A stretch of DNA of 64,000 nt from Streptomyces malaysiense (GTDB lineage: Bacteria; Actinomycetota; Actinomycetes; Streptomycetales; Streptomycetaceae), in NCBI RefSeq assembly GCF_000980885.2, contig NZ_LBDA02000001.1, positions 62,001 through 126,000 on the forward strand, given 5' to 3'. Positions 8,379 to 15,635 of the stretch are shown one piece after another. Made by a program: the position numbers and the translations under genes. How positions within the stretch are numbered: the stretch's first letter is position 1; the number at the start of each line of letters is the position of its first letter. Under the pieces are notes generated by a model. It saw only the letters and a program-made list of their open reading frames with translations, was not told where the DNA came from and made no database searches.

Positions 8379-8813
8379 ATGCGGAACACCGCGCGCTGGG
8401 CAGCGGCCCTCGGCCTCACGGCCGTCGCCGTCTGCGGACCCCTGACCGGGGCCGCCGTCGCCGCCCCGGACGCCGCCCCGGCCTCGCTCTACGCCCCCTC
8501 GGCGCTGGTGCTGACCGTCGGCCACGGCGGTGAAGCGGCCACCGCGACCCCCGAACGCGCCGTCACACTCAGCTGCGCCCCGACCGCCTCCGGCACCCAC
8601 CCGGCCGCCCCCGCGGCCTGCGCCGAACTGCGCGCGGTCGGCGGCGACTTCACCGCCCTCAAGGCGCGTGACGACGTCTGGTGCAACAAGCTCTACGACC
8701 CGGTGGTCGTCACCGCCCAGGGTGTGTGGCAGGGCCAGCGGGTCAGCTACGAGCGCACGTTCGGCAACTCCTGTGAGCGGGACGCCGTCGGCGGCAGCCT
8801 CTTCGCGTTCTAG
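8379..8813 (+). CDS. Secreted subtilisin-inhibitor-like protein (SSI family) with Lys at P1
   Basis: 144 aa. The ATG at 8379 is chosen because GGAAGGA lies nine bases upstream. A Sec signal peptide of about 28 residues ends in GAAVAA. The mature part shows the SSI pattern: Cys66-Cys81 and Cys102-Cys132 have the same spacing as the two disulfides of SSI, and the reactive loop reads WCNKLYDPV. By alignment to SSI (Cys71 plus two) the P1 residue is Lys104 with P1' Leu, instead of Met-Val. A basic P1 in this family gives trypsin-like protease inhibition, so the target is probably a trypsin-like extracellular protease. SSI proteins are abundant exoproteins that restrain secreted proteases during morphological development. 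Monocistronic, with a strong terminator downstream. Confidence 0.93.
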   Translation: MRNTARWAAALGLTAVAVCGPLTGAAVAAPDAAPASLYAPSALVLTVGHGGEAATATPERAVTLSCAPTASGTHPAAPAACAELRAVGGDFTALKARDDVWCNKLYDPVVVTAQGVWQGQRVSYERTFGNSCERDAVGGSLFAF

Positions 8814-8969
8814 CGAGGGCTGCGCAAGGACCGGGATCGCAGGATCTCCGTGTACACCGGATCAGGACCGTGACTGGGGAGTGCGGACCTCTCGGAACGG
8901 GGAACCCGTGATCTCGCGCCGGACCGCCGGGCGAAGTGGGGTCGCCCGCCGGCTTGCCGGCACACTGAG

Positions 8970-9011
8970 CCGCTCCCCGGACAGGCCCGTGGGGGGCCTG
9001 CCGGGGAGCGG
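8970..9011. terminator. Bidirectional hairpin terminator between convergent genes
   Basis: CCGCTCCCCGG (8970-8980), one bulged A, CAGGCCC (8982-8988), a five-base loop, then GGGCCTG and CCGGGGAGCGG (8994-9011). The 18-bp stem lies between the SSI gene (+) and the CDGSH gene (-), ending 17 bases from the CDGSH stop. Confidence 0.8.
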
Positions 9012-9028
9012 CGAAAAACGAACGGTGC

Positions 9029-9226
9029 TCAGGCCTTGCGCCGATGGCTCGTGTCGCACCACGGGTAGCGGCGAGATCGGTGGCAGGTACACAGAGCGAC
9101 ACGCCAGCGGTCCGAGAACACTGTCGTACCGTCTTCCAGTTCCACCTCGACCGGCCCCTCCACCAGCAGCGGCCCCGGCCGCCGTACGGTGATCCGGCGG
9201 GCGCGGTCAGTGGGTTCGTTCGGCAC
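9029..9226 (-). CDS. CDGSH iron-sulfur domain protein
   Basis: 65 aa, GTG start. The C-terminal part contains CTCHRSRRYPWCDTSH, matching C-x-C-x2-(S/T)-x3-P-x-C-D-x-(S/T)-H: Cys46, Cys48, Cys57 and His61 would hold a labile 3Cys-1His [2Fe-2S] cluster. Known CDGSH proteins (mitoNEET type) are redox or cluster-transfer proteins. The remaining sequence is a short beta-rich N-terminus. It is the last gene of a four-gene unit and overlaps the methyltransferase gene by 20 bases. The likely job is electron or cluster supply to the operon's iron enzyme, which is inference from context. Confidence 0.9.
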   Translation of the reverse strand: MPNEPTDRARRITVRRPGPLLVEGPVEVELEDGTTVFSDRWRVALCTCHRSRRYPWCDTSHRRKA

Positions 9227-9881
9227 GGATCACCACCAGCTCTTCCGTTCTCTCGTGCGGCGCGAGCAGTCCGCGCCGGCGCAGCCACTGCTCCCGGGAG
9301 CGCAGCACGGGCCCCAGCGCGATCCAGCGCCGCCGCACCACCGCGGCCTTCAGACCCGCGCCGCGCAGCAGTTCCAGGGTGCGCCCGGGATCGCTCAGCG
9401 CCGACTGCACGATCAGCACCACGCCCCGGGGCGCCAGCAGTCCGGGCGCTTCCCGGCAGATCCGGTCCAGCAGCAGCCGCCCGTCGTGGCCCGCGTCCCA
9501 GGCCCGGGACCGGCCGCGCGGCCCGCGCCCGCCGTGCGGCGCGGGGACGTACGGCGGATTCGCGAGGATCAGATCGTAGCGGTGCCCGCGCGCCGGGGCG
9601 AAGAGGTCGCCGCGCCGGATGCGTACCGGCAGCCGGAACAGCAGCGCGTTCAGCCGGGCCGTCCACACCGCCCGCCGGGACACGTCCACCGCGGTCACCT
9701 CGGCGCCCCGCCGGGCGGCCGCGAGTGCCAGCGCGCCGCTCCCGGTGCCCACGTCGAGCACCCGCGCCCCGGCCGGCAGCGCCTCCTCGCGCAGGGCCCC
9801 GGCCAGCAGCGCGGTGTCGTCCTGAGGGGCGTAGACGCCCGGGAGCGGCAAAGCGATCACGTGACGCGAGTACCCGGACAT
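9207..9881 (-). CDS. HemK/PrmC-like SAM-dependent methyltransferase
   Basis: 224 aa from the ATG at 9881. Motif I is VLDVGTGSGALALAAARRG (about 40-58), the acidic end of strand 2 is VTAVDVS, and the N-methyltransferase signature is NPPY (in YDLILANPPYVPAPHGG, about 105-121), which in HemK/PrmC and MTQ2 positions a Gln or Asn side-chain amide. Its length matches the short HemK2/MTQ2 group, without the N-terminal release-factor-binding domain of PrmC. The start codon shares one base with the upstream stop (TGATG), so translation is coupled to the iron-enzyme gene. The substrate is unknown; a side chain on a peptide or protein encoded nearby is possible. Confidence 0.85.
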   Translation of the reverse strand: MSGYSRHVIALPLPGVYAPQDDTALLAGALREEALPAGARVLDVGTGSGALALAAARRGAEVTAVDVSRRAVWTARLNALLFRLPVRIRRGDLFAPARGHRYDLILANPPYVPAPHGGRGPRGRSRAWDAGHDGRLLLDRICREAPGLLAPRGVVLIVQSALSDPGRTLELLRGAGLKAAVVRRRWIALGPVLRSREQWLRRRGLLAPHERTEELVVIRAERTH

Positions 9882-10909
9882 CACGGAAATATGGGTCGCG
9901 CCGTGCGCGGCTGCCCCGGCGCGTCCGGCCGCGTGAGGGGGACGCGCAGCGAGGACCGGCCCGCACGCCAGTCGGCGAGCAGCCGCCGGGCGAGCCGGTC
10001 CTCCAGGTACTCGGTCGCGCCGATACCGAAGGCCATGTCCGCGGCCAACTCCGGCTCCTGCGCAAGTAGTCCGCCGATCACCTCGTGCCGGACCACCTGC
10101 TCGTGCACCGCGTCCGCCTCCACGTGCTCGTCGTAGAAGAACTGCGCGGCCGCTCCCGCGCCGGTGCGGCGCAGCGCCTCGGCGAGCCGCCGGGACCCGG
10201 GGGAGGAGGTGATCTCCACGTCCGCGAAGTGGCCGACCAGCGCGCCGCGCAGCGCGCGGTGCAGGCCGAGCAGGGACATCAGGTTGACGACGGCGAGCAT
10301 CTCGGCGGGCGCCGCGTCCAGATAACGGCCGTACTCGGCGTCCAGGCCCAGGTCCCGCATCAGGTCGGCGAACAGGCGGGCGTGCACCCGTTCGGCCCGG
10401 CCGCCGCCGAACTCGTCGTACTCCACCGCCGCCATCGCCGCCTTCGCCCGCCCCCACAGCCGGGGCAGCACCCAGGCGTGCGGGTCGGCCTCCTTGAGGT
10501 GGTACAGGGAGCGCTGCGCCGCGTACTCGCGCAGCTGCCACAACTCGCCCTCGGCGCAGAGGAAATGGGTGACGCCGGTGCCCTCGGCCGGTTCCACCAG
10601 GAGCGCGCCGAGCGCCTCGTCCAGGCTCTCGTGCCCCGGGACGCTGGCGCGCAGCGCGGCCAGGAAGCGGTGCTCCAGCGCGGCCCGCAGCCGCAGCAGG
10701 TCCGGGTCCCACTCGGCCTCGGCGGGCACGCCCGCGAAGCCGCGGTAGTGCAGCTCGTAGCAGAGGTACAGGGTGAGCTGCGGGTCGTCCCCGCAAGGGT
10801 CCCCGGAGCCGGCCGGGCCGGGGAGCGGTCCGGTGCCGCGCAGGTATCCGATGAGCGCGGCGGACAGCGGGCCCCGCGCGGGCGGCAGCTCGGGTCCTCG
10901 TGCGTTCAT
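9881..10909 (-). CDS. Heme-oxygenase-fold iron-containing redox enzyme
   Basis: 342 aa, all-helical, with the ligand pattern of the heme-oxygenase-like diiron/redox family: YLCYELHYRGF (about 75-85), REYAAQRSLYHLKEADPHAW (about 140), VEYDEFGGGRAERVHARLF (about 165-183) and FYDEHVEADAVHEQVVRHEV (about 260-280). These supply the expected Glu/His/Asp iron ligands. Known relatives oxidise or cleave amino acids, fatty acids or small molecules with O2 (UndA, BesC and SznF types). It overlaps a 45-residue upstream ORF by four bases (ATGA) and the methyltransferase by one base, forming a tightly coupled operon with a CDGSH protein. The substrate is unknown. Confidence 0.82.
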   Translation of the reverse strand: MNARGPELPPARGPLSAALIGYLRGTGPLPGPAGSGDPCGDDPQLTLYLCYELHYRGFAGVPAEAEWDPDLLRLRAALEHRFLAALRASVPGHESLDEALGALLVEPAEGTGVTHFLCAEGELWQLREYAAQRSLYHLKEADPHAWVLPRLWGRAKAAMAAVEYDEFGGGRAERVHARLFADLMRDLGLDAEYGRYLDAAPAEMLAVVNLMSLLGLHRALRGALVGHFADVEITSSPGSRRLAEALRRTGAGAAAQFFYDEHVEADAVHEQVVRHEVIGGLLAQEPELAADMAFGIGATEYLEDRLARRLLADWRAGRSSLRVPLTRPDAPGQPRTARPIFP

Positions 10910-11043
10910 GGCGGCCGGGTACCCGGATCCGGGCAGCTCAGTTGCGTCGTCCGGGCGCCGCGCCGCTCGGTCCGCTCCGCCTCGTACAGCACTTCCTCCA
11001 GCGCCGTCCCCGGCCGCTCGACGCGTTCGTTCCCGCCGGCCAT
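10906..11043 (-). CDS. 45-residue mini-protein heading the iron-enzyme operon
   Basis: ATG at 11043 with a near-perfect GGGGGAGGAA ribosome site about seven bases upstream, ending in TGA that overlaps the next start as ATGA. The product starts MAGGNERVERPGTALEEVLY and ends TTQLSCPDPGTRPP: a charged amphipathic helix (ALEEVLYEAERTERRG) followed by a Cys- and Pro-containing tail. Nearly all third positions are G or C. I do not recognise the family. The strong ribosome site, translational coupling and position first in an operon with an iron oxidase and a methyltransferase suggest a real product, possibly a leader, an accessory subunit or a peptide substrate. It lies in the same frame as a very long spurious ORF, so automatic annotation probably misses it. 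Confidence 0.65.
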   Translation of the reverse strand: MAGGNERVERPGTALEEVLYEAERTERRGARTTQLSCPDPGTRPP

Positions 11044-11140
11044 GGCGTCTTCCTCCCCCAGGTGGTCGTCCTGGCCCGCTCCCGGTACCCGGACCTGCCG
11101 GGGCCAGGCCCGGACCCGGACGGGTGCCCCCGAGCGCGGG

Positions 11141-11178
11141 CGAGGGGCCGCCGTCCCCCTGCGGACGGCGGCCCCTCG
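11141..11178. terminator. Strong hairpin separating the efflux pump from the iron-enzyme operon
   Basis: CGAGGGGCCGCCGTCC (11141-11156) and its perfect complement (11163-11178) form a 16-bp stem with a six-base loop, 41 bases beyond the pump stop codon. Confidence 0.85.
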
Positions 11179-11219
11179 GACCGGGTGACCCCTCGGCGGC
11201 TCGGCCGGGCCGGGTGACC

Positions 11220-12725
11220 TCACATGTGGACGACCGCCACCGCGTCCGGGTCCTGCCGCGGCACCCCGCGTCGGTAGAGCAGGAAGGCGAGCACCGTGCC
11301 CGCGGCGAAGAAGCCCGCCGACCACCCGAAGGCGGTGGTGTAGCTCTCGATCGTGGCCTGCGTCTGGACCAGCTTGCTCGTGGCGTCGCGGCCGGCCACA
11401 TAGTGGGTGGCGGCGCTGGTCGCGAGGGTGTTGAGCAGGGCCGTACCGACCGAGCCGCCCACCTGCTGCATGGCGTTGACGCTCGCGGAGGCCACGCCCG
11501 CGTCCTCGGCGGCGACCCCGCCGGTGGCCAGCTGCATCGCGGGCGGCATCACCAGGCCGAGGCCGAAGCCCGTGACGATCAGCTGCGGCAGCACGGCGCT
11601 GCCGTAGTGCGAGCCGAGGCCGATGCCGGTCAGCCAGGCCATGCCGGCCATGGCGATGGCGAAGCCCAGCGGGATGACGGTCTTCGGGCCGAGGCGCGGC
11701 ACCAGGAGTGTGGTGCCCAGCTGCGCCGCCACCATCAGCGCGCCGACCATCGGCAGGAACGCCACACCGGTCCTGGTGGGGCTGAAGCCGAGGTTCAGCT
11801 GGAGGTAGTAGGTGAGGAAGAGGAACACGCCGAACATGCCGGCACCGGTGATCAGCACCGCGAGGAAGGACGCCGACCGGTCGCGGTCCAGCAGGATCCG
11901 CAGCGGCAGCAGCGGGTGCGCGGCGCGGGTCTGCCACCAGGTGAACGCGGCCAGCAGTACGGCGCCCGCGAGCAGGAAGCCCCAGGTCATGGGGGAGTGC
12001 CAGTGGTGGCTCTCGGCGTTGGAGAAGCCGTAGACCAGGGAGAAGAGCCCGGCGGCGACCAGGACCGTGCCCGGCACGTCCAGCTTGGCGTGTCCCGCGT
12101 CGCGGTGGTTGCCCAGCAGGATCCAGCCGCCGGCGAAGGCGACGACCGCGATGGCCACGTTCACGTACAGCGTCCAGCGCCAGTCCAGGGCGTCGGTGAG
12201 CAGCCCGCCGAGCAGCAGGCCGACCGCGCCGCCGGCGCCGGCGATCGCGCCGTAGACGCTGAACGCGCGGGCCCGCTCGCGGGCGTCGGTGAAGGTGGTG
12301 TTGAGCAGGGACAGCGCGGCCGGCGCGAGCAGCGCGCCGAAGGCGCCCTGGAGGGCGCGGGCGGTGACCAGCATGGCGAAGCCGTTCGCGGCGCCGCCAA
12401 GCGCGGAGGCCCCGGCGAAGCCCACGACGCCGACGAGGAAGGCCGGCTTGCGGCCGAACAGGTCGGCGATGCGGCCGCCGAGCAGCAGCAGCGAGGCGAA
12501 GGCCAGGGCGTAGGCGGTGACGACCCACTGCCGGTTGCCGTCGGAGAAGCCGAGGTCGCGCTGGGCGGAGGGCAGGGCGATGTTCACGATCGTGGCGTCG
12601 AGGACCACCATCAGCTGGGCGACGGCGATCACCGCGAGGATCCACCACCGCCGGGGCGAGGCGTCGTGCGGCGCCGCCGCCCGGGGCCCCGTTCGGGGGT
12701 CGTCGGTCAGGGTCTTCTGGGACAT
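11220..12725 (-). CDS. MFS efflux pump, DHA2 (EmrB/QacA) 14-helix type
   Basis: 501 aa, starting MSQKTLTDD after a GGAGT ribosome site. Helix 1 motif D1 (VAQLMVVLDATIVNIALPS, about 35-53) is diagnostic of the DHA2 group, followed by motif A (GGRIADLFGRKPAF, about 83-96) and helix-5 motif C-like glycines (GAIAGAGGAVGLLLGG). The length and hydrophobic count fit 14 transmembrane helices. Such pumps export drugs or toxic metabolites by proton antiport. The promoter upstream carries two inverted repeats, so expression is probably repressed until an inducer is bound, yet no TetR or MarR gene is adjacent. Confidence 0.93.
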   Translation of the reverse strand: MSQKTLTDDPRTGPRAAAPHDASPRRWWILAVIAVAQLMVVLDATIVNIALPSAQRDLGFSDGNRQWVVTAYALAFASLLLLGGRIADLFGRKPAFLVGVVGFAGASALGGAANGFAMLVTARALQGAFGALLAPAALSLLNTTFTDARERARAFSVYGAIAGAGGAVGLLLGGLLTDALDWRWTLYVNVAIAVVAFAGGWILLGNHRDAGHAKLDVPGTVLVAAGLFSLVYGFSNAESHHWHSPMTWGFLLAGAVLLAAFTWWQTRAAHPLLPLRILLDRDRSASFLAVLITGAGMFGVFLFLTYYLQLNLGFSPTRTGVAFLPMVGALMVAAQLGTTLLVPRLGPKTVIPLGFAIAMAGMAWLTGIGLGSHYGSAVLPQLIVTGFGLGLVMPPAMQLATGGVAAEDAGVASASVNAMQQVGGSVGTALLNTLATSAATHYVAGRDATSKLVQTQATIESYTTAFGWSAGFFAAGTVLAFLLYRRGVPRQDPDAVAVVHM

Positions 12726-12777
12726 GGGGAACTACTCCGGGGAAGTCGTTCACGCGCGAGTCGTGCGGCGTACATAA

Positions 12778-12838
12778 ACGAAACGGTTTCGTACGCGTCG
12801 AGGCTAGACCAGCTTGAGCGAAACGGCAACGTTTCGCT
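12778..12838 (-). promoter_or_regulatory. Pump promoter with two TetR-type operators
   Basis: On the minus strand TTGCCG (12829-12824) and TAGCCT (12806-12801) are 17 bases apart, a good vegetative-type promoter. Operator 1 is ACGAAAC-G-GTTTCGT (12778-12792), a perfect 7-bp inverted repeat in the transcribed leader. Operator 2 is AGCGAAACG-GCAA-CGTTTCGCT (12817-12838), a perfect 9-bp inverted repeat covering the -35 box. Both contain CGAAACN and its complement. No repressor gene lies next to them. Confidence 0.75.
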
Positions 12839-13065
12839 TTACCGCCCGCCAGGCCCCTCGTCCGCCGCCCGCGCCGGCGCCGACCGGACGGTGTGCCCGC
12901 CCCCCTCGACCACCCACCCGGCCACCCCGCTCCCCGAGCACCTGGGCCCCCGTCCGCGCCGCTTCCACATGCGCGGAGTTTCCGGGTGTGGCGCCCTGGA
13001 TACACCGCGAGGATCCGGCCCAGGAGCTCGCGACCCCCGCACGCCGTCGCAGTGAGGTCGCCACC

Positions 13066-13917
13066 ATGTCGCACGCCCCGTCCCCCGCAGGACCGTCGAA
13101 CCGCGCTCGGCCGGCGGCGGAGTCGGGCCCGGCGGCGGGTCCCGGCACCCCGCCCGCCGATCAGCGGGAACCCCTTTCCACGGCCCTGGTGACCGGCGCC
13201 TCCTCCGGTATCGGCGCGGCCGTCGCCCGCCGGCTGGCCGCCGACGGGGGCTGGCGGCTGGTGCTCAACGGCCGTGACCTCACCCGTCTGGAGCAGGTGG
13301 CCGCCGGGATGTCGGCGGCCACCGTCGCCGCCGACCTCACCTGGCCCGGCGCCGACCGCCGGGTGACCGAGGCCGCCCTCGGCCACCTGGGCCACGTGGA
13401 CCTGGTCGTGGCCGGCGCCGGCGTCGGCTGGGCCGGCGACTTCACCGGCATGCCCCGCGCCCGCATCGACGAACTGGTCGGTACCGACCTGCTGGCCACC
13501 CTGCACCTCGTGCGCGGACTGCTGCCCCACATGGTCGCGGCCGGCTCCGGGCGGATCGTGCTGCTCGGCTCCGTCGCGGGCAGCGTGGGCGTGCGCGGCG
13601 AGGCCGTGTACTCCGCGGCCAAGGCCGCCGTGGCCGCGTTCGCCGACGCGCTGCGCTACGAACTGCGCGGCACCGGCGTCGGCGTCACCCATGTGGTCCC
13701 CGGCGTGGTCGACACCCCCTTCTTCGACCGGCGCGGCGCCCCCTACCGGCGCTCCTGGCCCCGCCCGGTGCCGCCCGAGCGGGTCGCGGACGCCGTGCTC
13801 ACCGCCGTACGGCGCGGCACCGACGAGGTGTACGTGCCCGGCTGGCTGCGGCTGCCCGCCCGGGTGCGCGGCGCCGCGCCGGGGCTCTACCGGCGGCTCG
13901 CCGCCCACCTCGGGTGA
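13066..13917 (+). CDS. Short-chain dehydrogenase/reductase (SDR)
   Basis: 283 aa. An N-terminal Ala/Pro-rich tail of about 40 residues precedes the classical SDR fold: TGASSGIG cofactor motif (about 45-52), an NAG equivalent reading VVAGAGVGWAG, the catalytic Ser in LLGSVAGSVG and YSAAK (Tyr and Lys of the active site). The sequence after PGVVDTPFF resembles SDRs acting on lipids or hydrophobic ketones, but the substrate cannot be named. The start was chosen at MSHAPSPAG; upstream in-frame sequence is promoter. The next gene starts seven bases after the stop, so this is the first gene of a three-gene unit with a DMT permease and a polysaccharide deacetylase. Confidence 0.88.
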   Translation: MSHAPSPAGPSNRARPAAESGPAAGPGTPPADQREPLSTALVTGASSGIGAAVARRLAADGGWRLVLNGRDLTRLEQVAAGMSAATVAADLTWPGADRRVTEAALGHLGHVDLVVAGAGVGWAGDFTGMPRARIDELVGTDLLATLHLVRGLLPHMVAAGSGRIVLLGSVAGSVGVRGEAVYSAAKAAVAAFADALRYELRGTGVGVTHVVPGVVDTPFFDRRGAPYRRSWPRPVPPERVADAVLTAVRRGTDEVYVPGWLRLPARVRGAAPGLYRRLAAHLG

Positions 13918-13923
13918 GCGCGG

Positions 13924-14835
13924 GTGCTCGCCCTCACGGTCGCGCTGGCGCTGTGCTCGGCCCTCGCGAACGCCGCCTCCTCGGTGCTGCAACGCCGGGC
14001 CGCCGCGGTGGACACCCCGGCGGAACCCGGCGGGGCCGGCGCGCTGCTGCGGGGGCTGCGGCGACTGCTGCGCCGCCCGGACTGGCTGGCCGGCGTCGCC
14101 CTGCTGATGCTGTCCGCCGTCACGCAGGGCTGGGCGCTGGCCGTGGGCAGCCTGTCGCTGGTGCAGCCGCTGCTCGCCACCGAGCTGCTGTTCACGCTGA
14201 TCGTGGGCGGCCTCGTCTTCCGGCGCCGTCCGGACCGCCACACCTGGCTGGCGTTCGTCGCGCTCGCCGTGGGGCTCGCCGTCTTCCTGCTGTCGGCCGC
14301 GCCGCGTCCGGGCCGCGACGACGCCACCTCCCGGGCGTGGCTCATGGCGGGCGGGGTGGCCTGCTGCGTCGTCCTGCTGCTGGTGCTCTCCGCCCGAGCG
14401 GTACGGGGGCCCGCCCGCGCGGCGCTGCTGGGCCTCGCGTCCGCCGTGTCCTTCGCGACCACCGCCGCGCTGCTCAAGGAGACCGTGGGACGGCTGCGCC
14501 TGGGGCCCGGGGTGATGTTCTCCCACTGGTCGCCGTACGCCACCGCCGCCGTCGGGCTCGTCGCCTTCCTGCTGCTCCAGAGCGCGCTCGGCGCCGGATC
14601 GCTGGCCGCCTCCCAGCCCGCCCTCACCCTGGGCGACGCCCTCACCAGCGTGGCGCTCGGCTGGGCCCTGTTCGCGGAGTCCGTGCAGCTGGGACTGCGG
14701 ATCATCCCGGAGGTCATCGGCATCGCGCTGATCGGCGCGGGCAGTGTCGGGCTGGCCAACGCGCCCTCGGTGAACCGGGGCTGGGACACACCCGCCGAGG
14801 CGGGCGGCGGCCAGGTCGGGACGCGCCGTGAGTGA
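13924..14835 (+). CDS. DMT-superfamily (EamA/NIPA-like) permease
   Basis: 303 aa from a GTG. Nine or ten hydrophobic helices are arranged as an internal duplication: ALCSALANAASSVLQRRAA starts the first half and LLGLASAVSFATTAALLKE the second. WALAVGSLSLVQPLL and the repeat SLAASQPALTLGDALTSVAL are the paired EamA-type signatures. There is a short hydrophilic C-terminal tail. DMT permeases move small metabolites or metals across the cytoplasmic membrane; the substrate is unknown. It lies between an SDR gene (six-base gap) and a deacetylase gene (eight-base overlap), so it is probably co-translated with both. Confidence 0.88.
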   Translation: MLALTVALALCSALANAASSVLQRRAAAVDTPAEPGGAGALLRGLRRLLRRPDWLAGVALLMLSAVTQGWALAVGSLSLVQPLLATELLFTLIVGGLVFRRRPDRHTWLAFVALAVGLAVFLLSAAPRPGRDDATSRAWLMAGGVACCVVLLLVLSARAVRGPARAALLGLASAVSFATTAALLKETVGRLRLGPGVMFSHWSPYATAAVGLVAFLLLQSALGAGSLAASQPALTLGDALTSVALGWALFAESVQLGLRIIPEVIGIALIGAGSVGLANAPSVNRGWDTPAEAGGGQVGTRRE

Positions 14836-15586
14836 ACATCCGACCCGGCGGGCCACCTCCCCGCCCGCGCGCGCCCTGCGCACGGCCGCCGCCCTGCTGC
14901 CGCTCGGGCTCGCGGGCGCCCATATCGGCCCGGCCGCCACATGGCTGCCGGCCGTACGGCTGCCGCTGTTCCCCCGGCTCGCGGGTACCGGAGCGGGCCA
15001 CCATGTCGCCCTGACCTTCGACGACGGCCCCGACCCGGTCGCCACGCCACGCTTCCTGGACGTCCTGGACGGGCTCGGCGTGCGCGCCACCTTCTTCGTG
15101 CTCGGCGAACACGCGGTGCGGCATCCCGGGCTGGTCGCGGACACCGCGCGGCGCGGGCACGAGATCGCGGTGCACGGCTGGAGCCACGACCGGCCCTGGC
15201 GTCCCGCACTCGTCCGCGAACGGGAGGGCGTCGCCCGCACCGCCCGCGCCGTGCACGACCTGACCGGCGGCCGCCCCCGCTGGTACCGCCCGCCCTACGG
15301 CATCCTCACCTCTCCCCGCTGGCTGGCCGCCCACCGTGCCGGGCTGCGGCCCGTCCTGTGGTCCGCGTGGGGCGAGGACTGGCGCGCGGACGCCACCCCG
15401 GAGTCGGTACACGCCCTGGTCACCGCGCAACTGCGGGGCGGCGGCACGATCCTGCTCCACGACTCGGACCGGCAGTCCGCGCCCGGCTGCTGGCGATCGG
15501 CTCTCGACGCTCTGCCGGGCATCGTCGGGGACTGCCGTGAGGCGGGGCTCGCGGTGGGGACACTGGGGGAGCACGGGATCGGCTGA
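14828..15586 (+). CDS. Polysaccharide deacetylase (NodB family)
   Basis: 252 aa. An N-terminal hydrophobic segment (about 17-40) probably anchors or exports the enzyme. The NodB domain (about 55-215) has all five motifs: TFDDGPD (catalytic base and metal Asp), HGWSHDR (metal His pair), RPPYG, a DWRAD-type stretch, and ILLHDSD (catalytic His). It removes acetyl groups from N-acetylated sugars of the cell wall or an exopolysaccharide. It overlaps the DMT permease gene by eight bases. The deacylated product and the linkage to the SDR and permease are unknown. Confidence 0.9.
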   Translation: MSEHPTRRATSPPARALRTAAALLPLGLAGAHIGPAATWLPAVRLPLFPRLAGTGAGHHVALTFDDGPDPVATPRFLDVLDGLGVRATFFVLGEHAVRHPGLVADTARRGHEIAVHGWSHDRPWRPALVREREGVARTARAVHDLTGGRPRWYRPPYGILTSPRWLAAHRAGLRPVLWSAWGEDWRADATPESVHALVTAQLRGGGTILLHDSDRQSAPGCWRSALDALPGIVGDCREAGLAVGTLGEHGIG

Positions 15587-15605
15587 CCGGCGGACTCGCG
15601 CGGGG

Positions 15606-15635
15606 GAGCCGTCGGTCAGGGAGCCGTCGGTCAGG
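15606..15635. repeat. Perfect 15-bp tandem duplication across a stop codon
   Basis: GAGCCGTCGGTCAGG occurs twice in a row (15606-15620, 15621-15635). The second copy contains the stop codon of the glycosyltransferase gene; the first copy is downstream of it. Confidence 0.8.

Noticed and set aside
10906-15240. A minus-strand ORF of 1444 codons
   Set aside because: It runs antisense to the SDR, DMT permease and deacetylase genes and in another frame through the DHA2 pump. Its sequence is Gly/Arg/Pro-rich without motifs. Only its last 45 codons, with their own ribosome site, look real.
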